A stretch of DNA of 64,000 nt from Davidsoniella eucalypti. Taxonomy: Eukaryota > Ascomycota > Sordariomycetes > Microascales > Ceratocystidaceae. Of the stretch, positions 1-13,271 are shown piece by piece. The translations under genes and the position numbers were made by a program. The notes beneath the pieces are model-generated. The model saw nothing but the letters and a program-made list of their open reading frames with translations, was not told where the DNA came from and searched no databases. Numbering within the stretch: position 1 is the stretch's first letter; every line of letters starts with the position of its first letter. The stretch lies in assembly GCA_004009845.1 (NCBI GenBank), contig RMBW01000046.1, positions 62,001 through 126,000 of the forward strand, in the 5' to 3' direction.

Positions 1-1422
1 TCGAATAGTGCCTCAGCGTCGCCAACTCGAGGAAATGGCAGAGGCAAGACTGGCGCTAGCCGGGAGTCACCATCGTCGGGCACCACAGCGGGACGGACCC
101 GACGTAAACGGGCTCTGCGACGCAATCGCCACTCTCGTGCATCTTCCGGGCCTCGTGAATCGTGTATTGCCTGCAATGACCTGCTGCCCATACCGCGGCT
201 TCTCAAGTCTGCGTGCAACCATTACTACTGTTGGACATGCACACGCAGTCACTTCAACGCTTCATTCAAAGACGAATCTCTGTTTCCTCCAAAATGCTGC
301 CAGAACGAACTGCCGGTATCCGCGGAGGCAAATCCATTCCTCAATCAAGAGATACGCGCTCTTTACGAGAAGAAAAAGGAGGAATTTTCGGATCTAGATC
401 GCCTATATTGCTATAGTACGGAATGTGGCGCCTACATCAGGAAGGACAAGATCTCAAAAGAAATTGGTGTGTGTGGTTGTCGCAGACGAACCTGCACAAT
501 CTGCAAAAGGAAGTCCCATCCAGGAGATTGTCCGAGTGACCCGTCTATCCGAAAGGTCTTTCGACTCGCTGCTGCCAACGGCTGGCAATCGTGTGTGAAA
601 TGCCATCGCATGATCGAACTGAATACTGGCTGTAACCATATGAGTAAGACTACTTCCAATCTTTGTACGTGGATTTCGATCGTGATACTAATATATCAAT
701 AACACGTAGGTTGTATTTGCGGTCACGAGTTCTGCTATAATTGCGGCCGTAGATGGCGTACTTGTCTATGCCCACAGATGCACGAGGAGAATCTTCTTTC
801 TGGAACAAATGACATTATATCTATCCACTCAGAATCTGAATCTGAAGCTGAAGTTGAGGGTAAGGGTGAAGCAGGCCGGGCCTTGTACCCCGCTATCTAT
901 GTAGGTCTGGACAATATGCCTGATCTACATCATCTGCCTGGAATTGGAAAATATCCAGAAAACGCCATCACCGCCCTTACCATTCTAAACTACCATACCA
1001 TAAGTCTTGAGGCTCGACTCACCTCGCAGCCTTTGGTGCTGACATCTGACATGCCAAACAGTCTGGACTGGAATATGGACCGTGTGCGTACTATAGGAAA
1101 AGCCTTTATGGGCTATGACATCAAAAAACGCGAAACTAGCGAGGCTGCTCGAGACAGAATCACCAAAACTACCATTAGCACCTTTCCAGACACTCTCCAA
1201 TCGATAGTGTCTGATAACGATGCATTTCATATCGGAAACTTGGTCTATATCAGCCTGGTATCTGGCTGTGACGATAAACACGAATTTAGATTCGTCTGGG
1301 GTTCTAATCGCTGCGATCAATGCGGGTTCCGTGTGGCATCATTCTCATACCGTTGCTCGTTCTGTCGAAACGAAGTGTGCAGAACCTGCAAGTTCTTTAA
1401 TTTAGACCATCCAACACAGTGA
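1..1422 (+). CDS. RBR (RING1-IBR-RING2) E3 ubiquitin ligase, 5' end outside window
   Basis: Ubiquitin-protein ligase of the RBR class, which takes ubiquitin from an E2 onto a RING2 cysteine before passing it to substrate. The frame is open from base 1, so the N-terminus lies upstream. RING1 starts at about base 163 (CIAC, then CNHYYCWTC, then CC), the IBR follows (CYSTEC, CGCRRRTCTIC, HPGDC), and RING2 is CVKC, GCNHM, CICG, FCYNC. A 66-bp GT-AG intron (644-709) splits RING2 exactly after GCNHM; joining 1-643 to 710-1422 puts the catalytic-type Cys (HMSC) in frame. The last 40 residues hold a further Cys cluster (CDQC, CSFC, CRTC) such as is common at the C-terminus of fungal IBR-finger proteins. 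Family assignment is secure from the Cys/His pattern; the substrate is unknown. Confidence 0.9.
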
Positions 1423-1780
1423 TATCGGGTGGCAATGCAATATCGTATTAGATAATTAAAAATAAAGACTTATTATATTCTTTTCAAGGCACTATAAAGC
1501 GGTACATAATTGAAAGGCATCCAGCTATATCGAAGGCCATGTTGAATATATGTAACAAATGCAAAGTAGATATGGGGGAATAAAAATCATGAAATTATCA
1601 TTGCAAGCGTCAATAAGAGAACAAATAAAAAAAGAAAATCATAAACAATCAAGTCAAACGCTGTAGAGACTTCCTATCCAAGATGGGACTGTATTCCAAC
1701 ATCCAAGATCTCTTCCTTTTTTTGTCTTCTCATTCCCAATTCCTTTCCGACTGTCTAATATGTCATCCTTTCAAGTATAT

Positions 1781-3892
1781 TTACACAAATTGCATCACCT
1801 TGGTCCCCATCGGTAACCCAAAATTCATCGTGTTCTTGAACCTCAAGGGAATATCCATTTCGTCGTCGACCTTGGAGGATTTGCCGTTTTCGTTGTCGTC
1901 CAAGCCCTCTTCATCTAGAGTTGGCATCGACACTTCTTGTGATTTCCGTTCAGTTGTAATCAGCTTGTCTATCGTCACCGAATCACCGACTTTTTCATTG
2001 CGTATCGTGAGATATGGCCTCTGCTCTTGAGGAGAAATGAGTGTTTCCTCTTGCGTACCAATATACCGTAGCCTGGACTCTGAATTCGACAAGGGACTTA
2101 ATATAGACGTTGCCGTGGCATTGTGTGGGATTTCACTACCGGAGTTCACAGTTATACCAGAGTCCTTCTCATCATTCAAGGGTAGGATGGAAGTAGCCTC
2201 GGCCAACTGATCAAACTTCGACATTCCTTGTGAGACGGGCAGCCCAGGAGGAGAAGTGAGTTCTCTGTTGGGTAGTGGCGGTGGAGGGAATGCACTTTCG
2301 TCGCCACTCTCGCTATGTGTCAAGCTTTCAGGGCTTGCTTCACGACTAGTTTTGACGGCTTGAAGCTTTTCTGACACCCGTGCAAAAAACTCTTCATCCT
2401 TAGCTGGTATGTTACAAACCATGAACGGGCCTTTGAGAGGTCGATCATGTTCTGGCGGTGTAAGCAATGTGTGTTTCCGGGGGTCCGTATCATCATCGTC
2501 TTCAAAGACGTCATCATCGATATCATCTGAAATGGCAACCGGATCGTGAATAGTAGCATGACATTGGTCATCTTCAGGCCATGTTTGGCTGCGAAGTTCC
2601 CTGGGGAAACCAGGATTTTGCTGAGGAATCGAGTCTGGTTGGGGCTTCATTTGTTCTTCTTTACGGACTCTTTGGGCAGTATCGGTAGTAGGGCGATTTG
2701 GTTGGAAGGGTTGAAAGCTTTTACTGACGTCAAAGACAGTCGGGTTGTTGATAGATGCTGGCTCGTACGGGTGTAGAGGAGTTGGCCCATCCGACGTATC
2801 GATGCCTGTAGTTGAGCCTGTGGCATCTGTGAGGGCTTGGAAGTTTGAGATCGAGTGGCTAGGCGTGTGACCTGCGTGAATCCTGAGCCTGACACTCTCA
2901 TGTTCGGCTAACATCTGGAGCGTCTCGGCGCGGTGGATACTACCACGGTGGTACTCATGGGAGTCGTCTTTCGGTGGTTCTAACCCACTGCAGTCCGTCT
3001 TACAATCCTCGACTACAGATCCGCCGATATCTATGGGCAGAAGATCCAGGTTGAGCACAGGCTCAACGTCTCTGAAGGTTGGCGACTTGATTGCGGCGGC
3101 TTTGATGAGGATTCCTTCTAACTCAGGGTGGATTTGCTGAATATCCACTGCGGTTATTGGCGTTGCTGGCTGCGTGGATCGGCTAGGCGCAAGAAAGTCC
3201 ATGGGGGCGGACGGACCCTGGTACGGCGCAGGCGAGAGAAGCGAAGAGTTGGTGCGGTGCTGAAGTTGCGGACGCACAGTTGCAGTGCCACTATGATAGG
3301 CCGAGTTTGAGGTAGAGGTTGATCCGGAGTTGGAACCACCGCCTCTGAGACTGACGAGAGGCTCTGGATCTAGTGGTGTAGCCGATGATGTCATATTAAG
3401 TTTCTGGCGCAAAGCGTTATTTTTGCCAGTCAGGTCCTGCACACGCATCTTCAACCTGTAGATCTCATCCGCAAGCTGATCTCGCTCAGTTTCCATGAGA
3501 GCCACAGCTTCATCCATTATGGTGCGTTCCTCCTTGTAGACCTCTTCAGCGCGTGCGCGGTTGGCTTCCAGGTACTTGCGCTCGGCTTCCCAGGCCTCAC
3601 GAATGGCCTGGTTCTGGGCCTCCATGTGGCGCAAAGCGTTGTAGAGACTCATGTTGGTGATGTTGTGGGACGATATTGCAGGAGTGGTATTTGAGTTCGA
3701 GTTAGTGTTCGTATTGATGTCGGTAGGAGCCGTAAAAGTATACGATGGTGAGGAAGAAGACAACAGCGGTTGGGTGTGTCCGTCAATCTCTGAAAGAGCT
3801 CGAGAAGACAGTTCGTCGGCTGGGTGTAGCGGTGGTGGAGGATAGGGAAAACTAAACGACGAAGGACAAGCGATAGGACTGGCAGCAGCCAT
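1781..3892 (-). CDS. Coiled-coil protein of unknown function (703 aa)
   Basis: Single-exon gene of 703 codons; ATG at 3892 is chosen because the frame extends upstream only through a TTG codon. After a Pro/Ser/Asn-rich N-terminus (about residues 1-80), residues about 82-167 form a strongly charged heptad-rich coiled coil (beginning SLYNALRHMEAQNQAIREAW). The remainder is low-complexity, Ser/Pro/Asp-rich and probably disordered, with acidic runs (DDIDDDVFEDDDDTDP). The extreme C-terminus is again ordered-looking (PLRFKNTMNFGLPMG). This arrangement recalls uncharacterised coiled-coil proteins of Pezizomycotina, but I do not recognise a function. It converges with the RBR gene, 358 bp between stop codons. 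Confidence 0.8.
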   Translation of the reverse strand: MAAASPIACPSSFSFPYPPPPLHPADELSSRALSEIDGHTQPLLSSSSPSYTFTAPTDINTNTNSNSNTTPAISSHNITNMSLYNALRHMEAQNQAIREAWEAERKYLEANRARAEEVYKEERTIMDEAVALMETERDQLADEIYRLKMRVQDLTGKNNALRQKLNMTSSATPLDPEPLVSLRGGGSNSGSTSTSNSAYHSGTATVRPQLQHRTNSSLLSPAPYQGPSAPMDFLAPSRSTQPATPITAVDIQQIHPELEGILIKAAAIKSPTFRDVEPVLNLDLLPIDIGGSVVEDCKTDCSGLEPPKDDSHEYHRGSIHRAETLQMLAEHESVRLRIHAGHTPSHSISNFQALTDATGSTTGIDTSDGPTPLHPYEPASINNPTVFDVSKSFQPFQPNRPTTDTAQRVRKEEQMKPQPDSIPQQNPGFPRELRSQTWPEDDQCHATIHDPVAISDDIDDDVFEDDDDTDPRKHTLLTPPEHDRPLKGPFMVCNIPAKDEEFFARVSEKLQAVKTSREASPESLTHSESGDESAFPPPPLPNRELTSPPGLPVSQGMSKFDQLAEATSILPLNDEKDSGITVNSGSEIPHNATATSILSPLSNSESRLRYIGTQEETLISPQEQRPYLTIRNEKVGDSVTIDKLITTERKSQEVSMPTLDEEGLDDNENGKSSKVDDEMDIPLRFKNTMNFGLPMGTKVMQFV

Positions 3893-6800
3893 TTTTCGGA
3901 AGGCCAAAGTCGTGAGAAAGTTTTTCTTTTAAGAGGTTTTTGAGAGGATGAGGAGCCGCTATGTTGGTGAGGGTGCGTGCCAGGGCTCGTTGGTTCCACG
4001 CAAGCATGGACTCGGCATAAGCTCTACGGACAGTCGATGTGGTGCTTGGGGTTTGGCGGTGGGAGTGATGTTAAGCTGCTGCAAGCAAGCGCTAATACTG
4101 TGTTGCTAGTAGGACTGCTCAGGGGAGGTGAATCATGAAGCAACGATAGTAGAGTATGGTATAGTGATGTGAGTCTATGACTGGTGGTAAACACTAATTA
4201 TCAGCACTGTAGATGTCTATCTAGTTGGGCTATGAGGGTATCACGAGGACAGAGGGTAAATTGGAGTCTGTGAGGACCAGGGTTGAATCGTGGGGTTCGT
4301 CGGCTGTACCTTGTATCTGCGTGTGGTAGCGCGTGAACTCTGAGGAGTGTTCCTGAGAATCAGTGACCAGAGCGAGTTTGCTTCGATTCGAAGAGAAGCG
4401 TATGTCGAGAAAGGAAAAAAATAAATAAAGAAAGAGGCTGCAGATGGCTGGGCTGTAACTGACTAGGCTAGTCGGTACCTTGGAATATGCGTTGCTTGTG
4501 CGTGTACCTGTGGTAGTGCTGTTGATAGGCTTGTGATAGGAGACAGGGAATGCAAGATACAAAGGACCAGCTAGAGTTGGAAATTACTATGATGGAAGTT
4601 GTTCTGTGAGTCTCTGGAATGTTATGACTGGAGTAACACGCAGATAGTAGTATCAAAAAGCAAGCAATCAAGTTTGAAAGGACTGAAGTGACAGGTGTAG
4701 GTAGGTCGTACTTATTAGCCGGCTTCTCTTGGGTTAAAATAGTCGCAGCAGATTTGCTAGAGACCAAGTCCAAAATGATTGTCTTTCTTTGCTCGTTGGT
4801 TTTTTTAAGAGATGATGAAATAAATAGAGAGACAAGGGCCAGAGAGGAGAGCGCAAGGGCAAGAAAGAGTGAGAGTGAGAGCAGGGTAAAGATAGAAGAA
4901 GCATCGGTGGACGTAGATGAGGTTATGGCTATCTCTTTCCCCCCTCCCCTGTAATAGAGTATTTTTTTGAGGGTTGGTAGTCGAATATGCAGCTGGCTGC
5001 TTTCTGCTCAGTTGATCCGTTTTTGGTTTTCTAGTCGTGGCGGTCGTAGCAGTGCGCAGATTGTTACTAGGAGACTAGTCTCATGTAGTTTCGTCAAGTA
5101 GGCAGTGTCGTATTGGTGGTTCGTATCGTCACAGCGAAAGGCCAATCAGTAGAGTTGCAGTGTGGTTTCTCTGGCAGCTGTAGGCGGCAGATACAGGACA
5201 GACACAGTCAAGCACTACACAGAAAAGAGAGGAGAAAAAGAACAGAAAAGGTTGAAAGCCGGAATGCTGCCCAACGGCGCCCACACTCGACTCAAGCCAG
5301 TGCGACGGCAACTCAAAGCAGCAGACAGCAGAAAAGTGACGACGCTCACCCTAGAATTGGCTGGCAAGCTGGTCCGGGTCGGTTGGAGGTCTGGAGCCCA
5401 GCAGGGTAAATCTGTTTCTGCAGGTAAAATTACGACAATGCAGCTCTTGTGCGTGATCAGGCTGCCGTTGATGCCTTTTAGGAAGTCGAATTTGGGATCA
5501 GAGGTGGATATGTGGATGTTGTGGATAAGCGAGTGCTGGTCGTTATTTTGGAGGTATCGCAGAGAGAATTTGCTTTGCTTGTGGACAAAACAAAGCCTGA
5601 TGTTGTTGGTTTCTGATACTGGTGGCGATGGACTAGAGAATGCATGTAATAACTAAATTGTACTAGGGAGTTAGAGGATGAGTACCGAGGGTCATCGTTC
5701 TGTGCATTGCAGTACGATGTACATATACGTTGTGACTGACTAGCTTGGGCTGGATTGAATGATGGCTGTCTTGGGCGTCTGGAGTCGACCAGGGCCCTGG
5801 ATTGGGAGAGAGGATTGGACTCAGTCAAAGAATCTGGCAAGGGGACTTTACATACAGAGATGTACAATACTAGTAGTGAAGTATAGCAGATATGGCAGTC
5901 TATACAAGTCTCGATTAGGCTTAGTGGCAAGATGAAGGTGATGAAGGGTGCTTTGTTACGGTGAAAGCCTAAACAAGGAGCAGAGGAGAACAGAAGCAAA
6001 ACTAGGGTTAGCAGGCACTACTATGAGGCTTAGCTGAAAGGAAGTGGCAGTCACTGTTTCTTCATTGGCAACAGCGTCGCAGATTCTTTCTCGTTCTCTT
6101 TCTCTTCGAAATGTACTTTCAATGTTGATCTAACCGCTGTTTCGTTTTATTGCAAATGCGGCCAACAACACGACGTCAGTGTTTCTTCTTCTGTTGGGGT
6201 AATCACTCTATATTCTCCAACCCTCAGGTCATGCCCCCTTCTGATGGTACAAGGGTTATAGTGTGCCAGCTGTCGGCAGTCTACATGACGGACCGGCATA
6301 GTCCGTGCCAAAGGATATTTACCAGAGATGGACCGAGGGTCTATCACGATGACAGAGCCGCCTTATTTTCTTCCCGCGCTGAAAGAGGTCAGAGCTTCTT
6401 CCGTCGATTTGATTGATCGGTCCGTTTATTCCACAGTTGTCTCCTTTTTCTCTCTGTGAGAAATCGGAAGTTCTGCACTGCGACATCCCTTTTTCTTCCA
6501 TACGGAGCGAAGGACATTCGCCCAGTTCTTCACTTAAAATATATCCTTCGTCCTCTTGTGCTTCTTTTACGCTCCCCCTCTCTTCCTCCCCGCGTCTTGA
6601 GATCCTGTTGTTCCCGCGCTGGGCTGGGCTGGGCCGGGATAGGCTAGGCTCTCCAAATCTTCCTTGCAATTCTTATATCCTGCCACAGACCGGGCATAAG
6701 ATTGTCGGCTGACTATGACTGGATGGCTGGCTGGCTACTAGTATTACAAAAAGCTAGGCCTCAATATGCCTTCCTCTATATCGAAAGCGGTGGATTGCTG

Positions 6801-9800
6801 CCCAGGGAGAGGAGAACAAATGCAATGAGATCACGAAGAACGTAGGGAAAGGATTAGGAGACATAGAGCTTGGCTTCGTGCTGTTTTTATGAGGCCAGTC
6901 CTCCTCTAAAATGTAGGTTCTAATGCTGATGACGATATTCTTAGCTACTTTGTCTGTAAGGGTTTGTTTAGGCTGAAAGACATGCTTAATGTTTCTCCCC
7001 TAATTGGAGTTTGTAAGACATCAAGTAATATGGGGAATTGCATTCATTAAATTATAGGTTTATATCTGCTGTTGCATTTTTGAGAAGAATTGACTGTCTT
7101 ATTCATGCTAGCTTTTCGAGTAGCTACACAAGTATAATGTTTAGTAGCGTATACCGAGTCTTCAAGCTACTGAAGGCTCTGGTGATGTCTTTATAGCGCG
7201 GTTAGAAGAATAATAAAAAAGGCCTGAGTGGTCAATAAAGTAGACGAGGGTATATGGTTAGGGTATGAAGAATTTATAGAATAACAACGTTACTAGTGGG
7301 GTTTTGCACAACATGAATTCACATAGTACAATGTGAACTAATATATATCATGTACACGACATATAATGCACCCATATGATGGTTCCTCCCGTGTGAAAAG
7401 CGGCATCAAAACTGCGTAGTAATTGTCGATCGTTTGTACCTTTTAAATACTTTCTTGGTATCATATATAAGTACTTGATGGGTACATGTATTGTCTCATG
7501 GAGCCTGACTTCATCCAGCTATTAAGTCTCGAGGCAACATTGATTAGTTTTGCTGAGATTCCCTATCTCTGTTTACTTTACTTCATATACTGTCTCTAGT
7601 TCCTACTTTCTGCTTTTTTAACCTAGACCGACCCTCTTTCATTGTATGATCAGGCAGAAACGGTCAGCTCGACGATCACGACTTGACCAAGAGTTATCTT
7701 GTTGAAACATTGGGTGCTAACTGACACATTCTAGATATTCCCTGGACATTACTTACTCGTGATGTATCTGTATGCCTCTTTTCTACCTTTTCATATATTA
7801 CCTATATCATTTGCGCGAGATATCTCTGTAGGTGATAAAAGAAAAAAAATAAGTTGTAATGCAAGCTTCCATGTTATGTCTCAGAAGTATATACCGTAAC
7901 AGATAGTGGATATATATAAATATAATCTCGTCTTGATCGGTAATGATCTGACTGTTACATACTGGATGGGAACCGAGAATAGGGCGAACAACCGTCGGAG
8001 TTGTCGCAATGGATTATATCCAAGCTCTTTCTTCATATACATCATCTTGACTTATCTGAAGGCGAGAAGATCGTACGAGTCTAAAATCTGCCCATAGTTA
8101 CCGAAGCTTGCTTATCACCCTCATTTCCGCTATTTCTATGTCTTCTCTTTCGCCTTAGGGATCCATCATGTATCTCTGGCATATAAGCTAACTACCACTA
8201 ATTATCAAACGAAAATAGCCGAGGAAAGAAAGACGAGAAACCTGCCGCCTCGTTTTTCACGTTTCTTCTATTCTAAGATATGCCAAAGATGAACATCGCT
8301 CGGTTAGCCACACAGGCCTTGCAAATCCTCTTATTCTCCAAAGCTCCAAAGCTCCAAGGACTATATGACCTGCCAGCCATAGGTTCGATAGCTTGGGTTC
8401 TACGTGGTTTCATTGTTGTACCATCCTGATGGAGGCTACGCTACTGCATAATACGTGTGCAGCGTAAGCCATGCCTAGCTGTTTTACAAATATATCTCTG
8501 TTTCATTGTCTGGCCTCGTTTGTACACCTTCTCAGAAGCAAGCGGGCTATCTCCCACCGATAATATGTTCACTTGCCTCGTTTGATCACTCATAAACTTC
8601 ATGTATGGAGTACATATGTATGTGTACTCTGCGACGGGTGCGCCGTCACTGAATAAAAATAAGATACACGGGCTATTTCTCTACCTCTGACAACTGTTGT
8701 TCCACAGCTTGAATAAACAACACCAATCAAAGCTCTCTTCTCCATACTACATGGAAGGGAAAAGTCCTTTCTTATTTTTTTTAATTCACTCACCAGGATT
8801 AGGACGAGTGATGTCCTTTGATAGTTCGGACCACTTTCCTCTCTACTATGTATCTCAAGGCTTAGTATCGTACCGTTCGCTTCTGCCTCAACTATCTCCA
8901 GAGAAAACACGCCCACACGAGTGGTTACGATACATAGCTTTGAACTGGTCTTGGTATATATCTGGCTCTCGTCTGCTTCGGTACAGCCGTTTGGGCTGGG
9001 GCTCACGGGACATACAAAACGGAATCCCGGAACCAGAAAAGGTTAGTCCGAGGTAACAATAGTGAGTTCAACTGGTATTATTAATATCACCTATACTTAT
9101 ACAGCTTATTAGTAAGTGGGAAGAAGCGGGAGAAAGAAGGTTTCGTGATTCTAAAGAAAGAGAAAGAGGGACAGAAAACCAGAGACAAAGAGAAACTTCT
9201 TACAAATACACGAACGACAGGACAACACATCACTAGTGCATCTGGACCATACATTTGTAGATACGTGCAGCATTATTACATCAACGATGCATATTGAAAC
9301 AGCTACTCAAGTTGCATTAGTCCGTCTAGATAGTGCATGTTGCCAATAGAGACGCCTGCACATACACACATTAGGAGTTAGAAGCTAGATCCAACAAAGG
9401 ATGTCTTTGAACGGCGCGCTTGCCGCAATGAGACGGCAAAGCGGGTGGGCGGAAGGAAGACGGTCGAGACGATATAAATAGTGGGTGTCGAAGTTATGTT
9501 ATATGAACTAGGTGTATCCTAGCAAATATCCGAATAGAGCTGCCTTATATACTAACTTATAAACTATATGTGCCACAACAAATATCAGAGGAATGGCTCT
9601 TTGGTCTGAAGTTATGGTGGTTCGTAGCTATTTGACAGAATCCGTAACTGATAAGAAAAAAAACTTTGCCGGCGAAAGATATAGTGATAGACAGTATAAA
9701 GACGGGACAACGCAGGGACAGCAAGTAGCTGTCCACTATCAACTATCATCTTGATATTTGATGTTATTACGTATTTTAAGGGCGGTAGAATATTCCATAG

Positions 9801-12800
9801 ATAGGCAGCCAACTAATAACCAGCACATTATGTTTCCTTTTTTCATAGTAGCTGTTATCAAAAGGAGGGAGAGAAACATCAGCTTGGAGTGACAAACTGA
9901 TAAACAAGCCGAACCGAGAACGCAAGAATGAAGTGGCTGAGTCAGAAGGATGACCCGAAGATGAATGATAGAAAAGAAGAAAAGAAACAATTTGCCAGCA
10001 CGAAGTATCGTTTGCCAGCGAAGATGGGTAGATCCGGAGGCAACCATCTTGAGATGTGTGGATCTGTATACATGTGCATATTGGAAATATAACATAGTGA
10101 AGGATTTCTTCAGTATATTGCAGGCTTATCATATTTGCTAACACCAAGTATACTAATTATAAAGTCTATACATTATACTCTAGTACATCTTTAACTTGTA
10201 TAGTTGTATACATGATGATTCTTATGCTGATGAAGTTGCAGCCTAACAAGATATCAGCATTCAGTACTTACATATGTAGCTAGCTCAAATGTCAAAATCA
10301 GGCCGTCATCAATGTGATATTGGGTGGAAAAACTAATGTAAAAAAGAAAACAAACTTGATCTCACCAATCAGATAAAGAGAAGGGGTTTGGCACACACAT
10401 TAGGTAGTGAGGAGAGAAAAAGAAACGAAGGAAAATAAGTCCAGCAAGCTGATGAAGTAGCCTTGAAGAAAGAATAGGCTGAAATGATGATCTCATAGTT
10501 CGAGGAGAATTAAGACGCATATACAAGTAAAGAAGGTAGTAAACAGTATCTTATTCTCACTTCATGCCTGATTGTGCTCTAAGCCTTGAGAAGGCAGAAA
10601 AGACCGAGGAAAAGAGTGATCGCTGCCCTACGCAACATGCAGTTCAATATCTACCTGACCCAGAAATTGGATAGAAGTGTAGGTAGAGAGTTATTGGGAG
10701 GTTTACATATATATATAATATATGTAGGACACGAATACAAGGAACATGGTACTCAGGGACAAGCTGGGTGCATTTGTCCAAATTGTGCATGTGTGTAGGT
10801 CAATGGCGTACAAAAGACGCCGAAAAGATATTGCTTTACATATATAGAGTTCGCCAATAAGTCACTAGAAGGTTTGGTTGAACAAAGAAAGGCCTATGTA
10901 CGCCGTACATAGTATTCGAAAGCGGGAAGGAAGAAATGCAACAAGGGTTAACAGGCCTAAGTGTATTGTAGAGAAATCCTTTTTCAACTATATTTCATGG
11001 GGGTGGACGTAAAGAAAAAAAGTGAAAAAAGTACCAACAAGCAACCTCAAGGGTATCACATGAACAACACGCTGTTACTCTTGCTGTTACTCTTTGACAA
11101 AACTCACGAGCATAGAAAGAAAATAAGCAACTATGATAGCCTAAGTAAGCGTATCGTAGTCGAGGCATGTGTTCCTTTTCCTCTCCCTCTTTGTCTTTCT
11201 ATCTTGCTGTTCATACAACTACGCTGGGATATTCCTTCTTATGTATTTACGATTCAAATTCGGTGAAATGCAGGGTTTCCATAGGCTTGACAAAATAATT
11301 GGGGGCTTTTGTATAGAGAAAATCAAGGCAATTGTAACTAGCAGGAAATAGAACGGACTATTAGTTTTTTTCTTCTTTTTTTCAGATAAACGAGATAAAA
11401 GAAACGCAAATGACAACCCCATCATCACTCGTATTGTATTATTCTCTAGGTTGGCTCTGTGACCGAGATATGAGCCCTTCGTACATGAAGTCGATCATTC
11501 AGCTACTTCACATGATCGTATGAAATATGCAAACCCGTCCAAGTTTTCGGTGCTTGAGAAACCACCAGTTACCTTCGAATCTTGGGGAGTAGCCTTATTA
11601 TTTTTTTTCCTCTCATCTTTCTTTTCTTCCATCATTTTTGCAGGGCTAGACAATGCTGGTCATTGAATTATCTCAGCTTGCTATGAATGCTAAAAGGATT
11701 CAAGCTTCGAGGACAACGACGACAACAAACCAAGAAGAAAAATACAGACGTGTTTGTATGTATATGTGTGTGGTTTTATACGTTATATCAGCAGCACTCG
11801 CTAGATATAAGCAGGGCCAAGTCATATCTGTAACCTGAATATTGGGATTTTCTTTTTGGTGGGGAGCCTTGTAAATCAGAAGCCCAGTAGAAAGGCACCA
11901 TTTAGACGCCAAGTAGACGTGAGAATTTGAATATCATTGCCGGTTCTTTTGTTAGCGATGAATTATAGAGGCACATATTACTAGAGCGTCGTTGGCCACT
12001 GAGTTTTTGGTACAGTCTGGTACTCGAGCTCAAAAAGCATGACATGGATTACTTCCTTGAGAGTACTCAAGGTCAAGGTAAATTTGTGTTTTCAGCATCA
12101 TATCATATCGTCTTATGTCATTGTGCAATGTGAATAAACATATAATCCTCTTTATTGCATGTACACCCCCATCGAAACGAAAATTGCTGGGAGAACTACC
12201 TTGGCAGCTGTATTGCTCACCATAGAATTATCACGTACTTCATAAGAGGAATATCTAATTAGATACGGTTAAGTTATATTTTTCCGTAATTTATTCATAT
12301 TTTTCTGGTAATTGCTAGTAGATACGCTCCTTGTAAGCTTTAAATGAATAAGAAAGCAAAGAGAAAAATAAACCAGCCCAAAAGGTATGAGAGATGATTG
12401 ACTACAATGTTTATTTCCTTTTTTGTTTTTGTTTTATCTATTACGTTCCCGTTTCGTTTAGTCTTTTTTTCAAATAGATCCAAGTATAAAGCCATATACC
12501 AACCTCCATCTTGTACATCCAGCAGACTCAAACTCTCTTGTCTTCTTATATACAACTGCTCTTTTCAAGAATCTACATACAAGATATTGTTCTTTCTGAT
12601 TTGGTAATTATATTGCCTATCTTGATATCTATCTCCATATACTTTTATTGTACCCATACGCTTTGTACCTGTCTTGTTTATCCTATGGTCCCTCTTAAGT
12701 TTTTCTACTTCACCTTTCAGCTCATATATTGGAAGATATCCTGCCACATCCTGATACCTTGACTATCACACTAGACTGCTTGTAGAGGCTGAAGTATAAA

Positions 12801-13271
12801 CCACTTGCTTTGATCTTCATTACAGTCCTGAATTAGTCTTAACACTTGATTCTTGTCATTGAGTTATTTTTCACTATACATAATTCCTATGCTCATCTTT
12901 AGGGTTGTAATACCCTAGGCAACCTATTATATACCATCTTGCCTAATTAGGCAGTAGCGTTTAAAATAGTGCAACCACATACTTACTACTATCACGAATA
13001 TCAACTTGCAATTTTTTTGGCCTCACTTTTGCTGGTTTCTCCCTGGATACAATATTTATTTGTCTTATTAGGGAAGAGGTAGTTGCCTGGCTGCATAGAC
13101 TCAGTCTTTAAGAAGGTTTTTTTTCTTCTTTTCCTCCTTGATTTTTCTTCCCTTCTTCATCACCGTCGACTGTTTAAGCTACTGGTTGGTTGATCAACCA
13201 GTCTGCTTATCTTGAGTCGTTTTGTGTTTCTTTTGCATTATTTATCTCTCTCTTGATTCATTCACCACAAG
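3893..13271. other. 9.4-kb gene-poor interval
   Basis: No reading frame here is supported by a recognisable domain, a codon-usage contrast or a splice model. The longest frames (for example about 173 codons on the minus strand at 5478-5999) lie in low-complexity sequence and overlap frames on the other strand. The first 2.5 kb upstream of the coiled-coil gene is GA/CT-rich and may hold its promoter and 5' leader. A short G-rich repeat (GGGCT units) sits near 6619-6640. The rest is AT-rich unique-looking DNA with simple runs. Noncoding RNAs cannot be excluded. Confidence 0.6.
13181..13202 (+). promoter_or_regulatory. Palindrome in the leader of the 665-aa gene
   Basis: An inverted repeat ACTGGTTG / CAACCAGT with a 6-base spacer; its centre GGTTGATCAACC is itself a perfect 12-bp palindrome. 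It lies 69 bp before the ATG at 13272, in a pyrimidine-rich stretch typical of fungal promoters and leaders. It could be a dimeric transcription-factor site or an RNA hairpin. Position and symmetry are seen directly; function is inference. Confidence 0.4.

Noticed and set aside
3893..4500. Extending the coiled-coil protein upstream of ATG 3892
   Set aside because: The extension starts at a TTG codon and adds only five residues; the ATG at 3892 is the first proper start.
4230..6712. Several frames of 90-173 codons on both strands
   Set aside because: They overlap each other on opposite strands, lie in CT/GA-biased DNA, often lack an ATG, and show no domain.
8378..8400. Possible tRNA B box (GGTTCGAT...)
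   Set aside because: No matching A box or acceptor stem; a similar match near 34908 fails in the same way. No tRNA or 5S gene could be supported.
8599..9006. Minus-strand frame of 135 codons
   Set aside because: Starts at GTG, overlaps a plus-strand frame of similar length and has no domain.
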